Of a stretch of 64,000 nucleotides of DNA, positions 60,240 through 64,000 are shown piece by piece; within the stretch, counting starts at the first letter, position 1; the number at the start of each line of letters is the position of its first letter. The translations under genes were made by a program, and so were the position numbers. Origin of the DNA: Ischnura elegans (Eukaryota > Arthropoda > Insecta > Odonata > Coenagrionidae); assembly GCF_921293095.1 (NCBI RefSeq), contig NC_060252.1:81612866-81676865 (forward strand), in the 5' to 3' direction. Under the pieces are notes generated by a model that was given only the letters and a program-made list of their open reading frames with translations, did not search any database and was not told the DNA's origin.

Positions 60240-60830
60240 CCATGAGCACCATGAGGTTCGTGATGTCATGAAAATGGCCGAAGGACGCCATTAGGTAATA
60301 GCGCATTTGTAGTTCTATTATTCATATTCTATTCTGTTATCCTTGGGATTTTTATTGGATCTTAATTTATCATTTCTCATCTGTGTGATATAAATACTTC
60401 AAATACAGCTGGGATTCGGCGGTATTCGTCTTCGGTTCTACTTCGACGCTATCTTCGTCCGGTGATAAGTATATTTTTCATAAATCTTTGAGCGTCAAAA
60501 TTCCAAGTACCCTTTAAGTAACTGTGTTAAGGTTCTTGGCTGATTCTATGGTTTCAATTTGCTTTGATTTCGATTCACATTTATTAGTCATACGTAGTTA
60601 ACTCTGTTAACTTTACAAATGTGTTGCTTTCCCTGAGGTCATGACGTCATGAAAATGGCCGAAGGTTCATTGTCAGCCTTCCCTTTTCTTAGCCATTGCG
60701 AAAATATATAATATTCTACTGTTTCATCCGCTGAGTTTTTATTGGCTCTAAATTCATCATTGCTCAATCGTGTGGTTTAATTACCACAAATAGAGCTGTT
60801 ATTCGACGCAATTCATATGTTTGCCGGGAG
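60240..60830 (+). repeat. Tandem duplication with CRE-like and YY1-like motifs
   Basis: Two units about 390 bp apart share ATGTCATGAAAATGGCCGAAGG / ACGTCATGAAAATGGCCGAAGG, TTTTTATTGG and a following CTAAATTCATCA/TTAATTTATCA block. Unit 2 has the full palindrome TGACGTCA at 60642-60649, a cAMP-response-element sequence. Both have AAAATGGCCG, a YY1/Pho-like core. Function unproven. Confidence 0.6.
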
Positions 60831-63254
60831 ATTTATTTGTGTTATATTTTTGGGCGTCTTGATTGGGTGATTTTATTGGGCTATTTGGTCCGGATTTTTC
60901 AATTGATATTTCGGAGAATCAAGTATATGAGTGCTAGTGTGTAGCATATTGCCACGATGCTTTAACGTCGCGGTTAGTATGCTCGTGAATGGTTAAAAAA
61001 TGAAAGCTTTTTTCGTTGCTGTAATTATCATTCGTTACGGTGATATTTGTTATAATATAAGCTAATTATATTTCGTTAATTTCGCAGTAACACTCGAAAA
61101 TAATCCTGATAGAAAGGTGTTAGTTATTTTTTTATTTACAATCTCGTGCCAGTATTTTTTTACAATCCCTTACGCTCTAAATGTTTTCAATTCGGAAAAT
61201 TTTAAAATCTCAAATTTGCACTTTCCTTGCCTTCATAGTCTATAATAATTTTCGCGTTTATTGAATTTCACCAGAGTAATATGATGCCTGTGTATTGGAG
61301 GGATGTAAATGGCTCATTAATATACCGTGGGTGTAAATCTTAATCAGTCTTCATGGTCTTCATTTGCATTTCACTGCTCTGTTATCTTGGTAAGTTGTCT
61401 TGGAGTATGGTTTTATGATTTTTAACCCACATTTTCATACACACATTGAATGGATCCCATACCCTTGAATGGATCCAAAGTAAGTATTGTAAATTACTTG
61501 ATCACAATATTGAGAAAATACTGCAGAAAGAACCAGGATGCTATATATATGTGCATTAATTGAATTTGCAAGCTCCCTCAAATCGTAGAAGACAAATTGG
61601 AATGTTCAACTTAAATGGCATATTGTTGGATGAGATCAAATTCACTGATTTGTTTTATTTTATAACTTTTAGGGTCCCAAACATCAATACAAATATTTCG
61701 CCCCATTTTTGTGTCCATTATTACCTGTCATCCAACTACACCAAAACAGTGCAATTTATGTTGTAATAAATTTGATCTTTCTCATTCTTCTTCCTCAAGT
61801 TCTAAGAAATATAAATAAAATAATGTAACTGTGTGATATATCAAAATGTTGCCCTCTGTCAATATACACTTTTTTTTGCATTTATCTTTTTCTTGAGTAT
61901 AGATTTAGTAAAAATATCATCAAATTAATTCAACACTCAAGTGTATGTACCCATTTTAGAGAAGGGTGGGTGGAGATGGACTCACTACTAGTAACTTAGT
62001 CTCATCCACATGAGAATTCTATGAATAGGATTGGAGGCAAGACTGAGGCTGGTATAATGAAAAAGTATTTTCTGAGGCATGCTCACTCAAGAGCCAGCAA
62101 AGGTCACGGCATACTCTAGAGTCTTCTGCTCTGTTAAAGATAGAAAGTTCACGGCAAGAGGATTGTTTCCTGATGATTAGGACATATTTCAGTTCATATA
62201 TATTTAAGAGTTGGTTAGATTTAAATATTATATGTAGGGAGAGACATCAGCCATGCTGCAAATGACTGTACTTTTTTAATTGGTGTGGTACTAGACGTGC
62301 TCCTCATATTTTTAATAAAAACTATACTGAGATACTAAAATACCATTTCTTATATATATCACTGTGTCTCGTTTTCTCTTGTGAATATTGATCTAAGTGA
62401 TGGCATGACATGGTGCATGGTGTAAAGAAATAATTTTGAGACCATACAATCATAAAAATGTTTTAATGTGTCCTTTTCATTTATAAATCTAGGAAGCTCC
62501 ATAGGAAACATTGGTAATGGTCGTTTGATGGAGGAGGATAAACATTCAAAGCTGGCGGTAGGAAGGAGTCTGGTGAAAAGGGTATAGACCATACTCTGTG
62601 GCGTGATGTGGAATACAGGTACCAAATACTTATTCAAAAGTTATATCTCAGGGAGGGAAAAATGTTGGCACTTAGTTTCACATGATGCCTAAATATGGTA
62701 GTATAAAATTGTTTGTTAGACCAGTTTGCACCAGGTTCCATATTTTCTAAATTTTTATTGCGTTCATCGTGGCATCTTTGTTGGAACGCTTACTAGTTGT
62801 AGGCTTTGCAATGTCATTCGTCATTGTATGTGAAAAAGATTGTTCATATGCTATAAGTATTGCTTCTGCATTAAAAGGTATTAGCACATAGATGAATTGA
62901 TTGATAGCTTTGCTACTTCAACAATAATAATGATTTTAACTTTTTTCAGGAATGATTCGGCATTGATGAGTGCTAGTACGAAGATAAAATCATGTTAGCA
63001 TGGTATGGTAGACCAGAACAATTTTGACTCCTTAATACATATTTAAATTTATGATTTTTTACATATTTAGTCACATTTTTCATTGAAGTACTTGAAAATT
63101 AATTACAATTTTGTTTACCTGCATGTATTCCTCTATACTCACTTTGATACCAATTTCATAGGAGTAGAAGTCCTAATTATTGAGTGTTGCTTTCTGTCCC
63201 TTCTTAGATTTTATTTTCAGTCACTGTGTGGTTTTTGCGGAGGATATGTCAATT
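60831..63254. other. No recognised gene
   Basis: AT-rich DNA. The open frames here (for example 62359-62637, minus) have no family resemblance. I found no transposon ends. Confidence 0.3.
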
Positions 63255-64000
63255 CTAGGGTTTCTTTGAAATGAGATGGGCTTGAGTAGGTTCCGGGACT
63301 GACTTGGGTGTTGAATTAGGTTGTGAAGTACCACCAACAGGATTTTCGTACAGCTCTGATAAATTTAAGTTGGCTGTTTTCTTGGATTCAATTTTTTTAG
63401 CAATATCCTTTGGGTTATATCCATAAAGATTCGAAATTTCAACACATGTCTTATTAAGGTTTGCTGGCTGCTCATTGACAGCATCATAGTGTTCGTGATC
63501 AGTTTCGTCATTCATTGATTTGTCAACATTCTCTGGGTCAATGATGATTTGTGTTTGAATAGCTTTTTCAAAGATGAAGTCCACGTCATTGAACTCTTCC
63601 GGTATAAAGGGAAAGATTTCTGCTACACTGAATCCTGAAACACCATTTTGCATTGTTGGGATCTTAATATACGCTTCATGAATGTCGCAACAAGGATGAA
63701 AGTTTTTTCTGGGTCAAAGTTATGTCGTTTCCTGAAATCTTCTGGAGGTCATTAATCCATAAGGGCCTGTCCCACTGTAAATTAAACACTTTCTTGAGAG
63801 AATCGTAAAAAAATCCAAAGGCTGTGATTATGCGGGGGTATAAAGACAACATGAACATGATTAACTCTATGGAATTCATAGCTATCAAGAGAGATTTGAC
63901 TTCTATGGTTGTCCATAATCAATTACACATGAACTTTCATAGTTGATTTTTGTTATCCATGAAATTTTTGAGCCAATCTGCGGAGAGTTCTTCATTTGCC
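63255..64000 (-). pseudogene. Pogo/jerky-type DDE transposase relic
   Basis: On the minus strand, from the right edge, fragments read ELSADWLKNFMDN, then [20 protein letters not shown], and MQNGVSGFSVAEIFPFIPEE followed by FNDVDFIFEKA. These match the C-terminal half of pogo/jerky-like transposases (forms like FKxxFNxxCDxW and QNAVSGFRxxGIFPFNPxxF). The catalytic centre (DNHxSH) region near 63890-63960 is degraded, with stops in the expected frame, and the coding region changes frame near 63660. It is a dead DNA transposon; its 5' part lies beyond the window. It could belong to the family that moved the pogo-like elements at 20.4, 24.2 and 36.3 kb. Confidence 0.6.

Noticed and set aside
62359-62637. 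92-codon minus-strand open frame
   Set aside because: No motif, no splice sites that fit, AT-rich surroundings.
1-64000. CRISPR arrays or bacterial operons
   Set aside because: Introns, SINEs, LINEs and LTR elements show this is animal nuclear DNA. No regular repeat-spacer structure was seen.

Overview
The window is arthropod nuclear DNA, most likely from an insect with a large, repeat-rich genome. The main evidence is a complete minus-strand adenylyl cyclase of the AC9 type (ADCY9; Drosophila Ac13E) split into 11 coding exons over about 33 kb. Its introns are full of LTR elements, LINEs, SINEs and non-autonomous DNA transposons. I cannot name the species.

Layout. 1-8 kb: a tRNA-derived SINE, foldback elements, and two minus-strand exons that read into the start of a CBP/p300 (nejire) KIX domain (3051-3565). 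Facing them is a small plus-strand Myb/SANT-like reading frame (3712-3986). 8-12 kb: small DNA transposons, arrays of TTGGCCCAACG and CCAATATTGG motifs, and the 3' end of an unrecognised plus-strand gene (9566-11387). 12.8-18.3 kb: the 3' half of a broken Ty3/Gypsy element, a LINE fragment and SINE copies. 20.1-53.5 kb: the AC9 gene. Its introns hold pogo/Tigger-like, hAT-like and Harbinger-like elements, a Ty3/Gypsy element with near-identical LTRs (28340-34399) that carries a second LTR inserted in its pol region, a 1.27-kb solo LTR (39012-40283), and a LINE interrupted by a SINE (48.1-49.6 kb). 53.5-64 kb: upstream DNA with a nearly perfect (CCCAA)n array of about 880 bp, a duplicated segment with a CRE-like site, and at the right edge a degraded pogo/jerky-type transposase.

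The AC9 exons join in frame to 1332 codons plus stop. All catalytic and metal-binding residues checked are present. AC9 would be a plasma-membrane enzyme making cAMP from ATP downstream of Gs-coupled receptors. The CBP fragment is functionally related only in a general way (CBP is the KIX coactivator of cAMP-responsive CREB); nothing in the sequence links the two loci.

The most unusual signals are: four unrelated foldback elements that share one motif order resembling a hammerhead ribozyme core; the long G3T2 array; and an AC9 forskolin-pocket combination (Leu plus Cys) that differs from vertebrate AC9.
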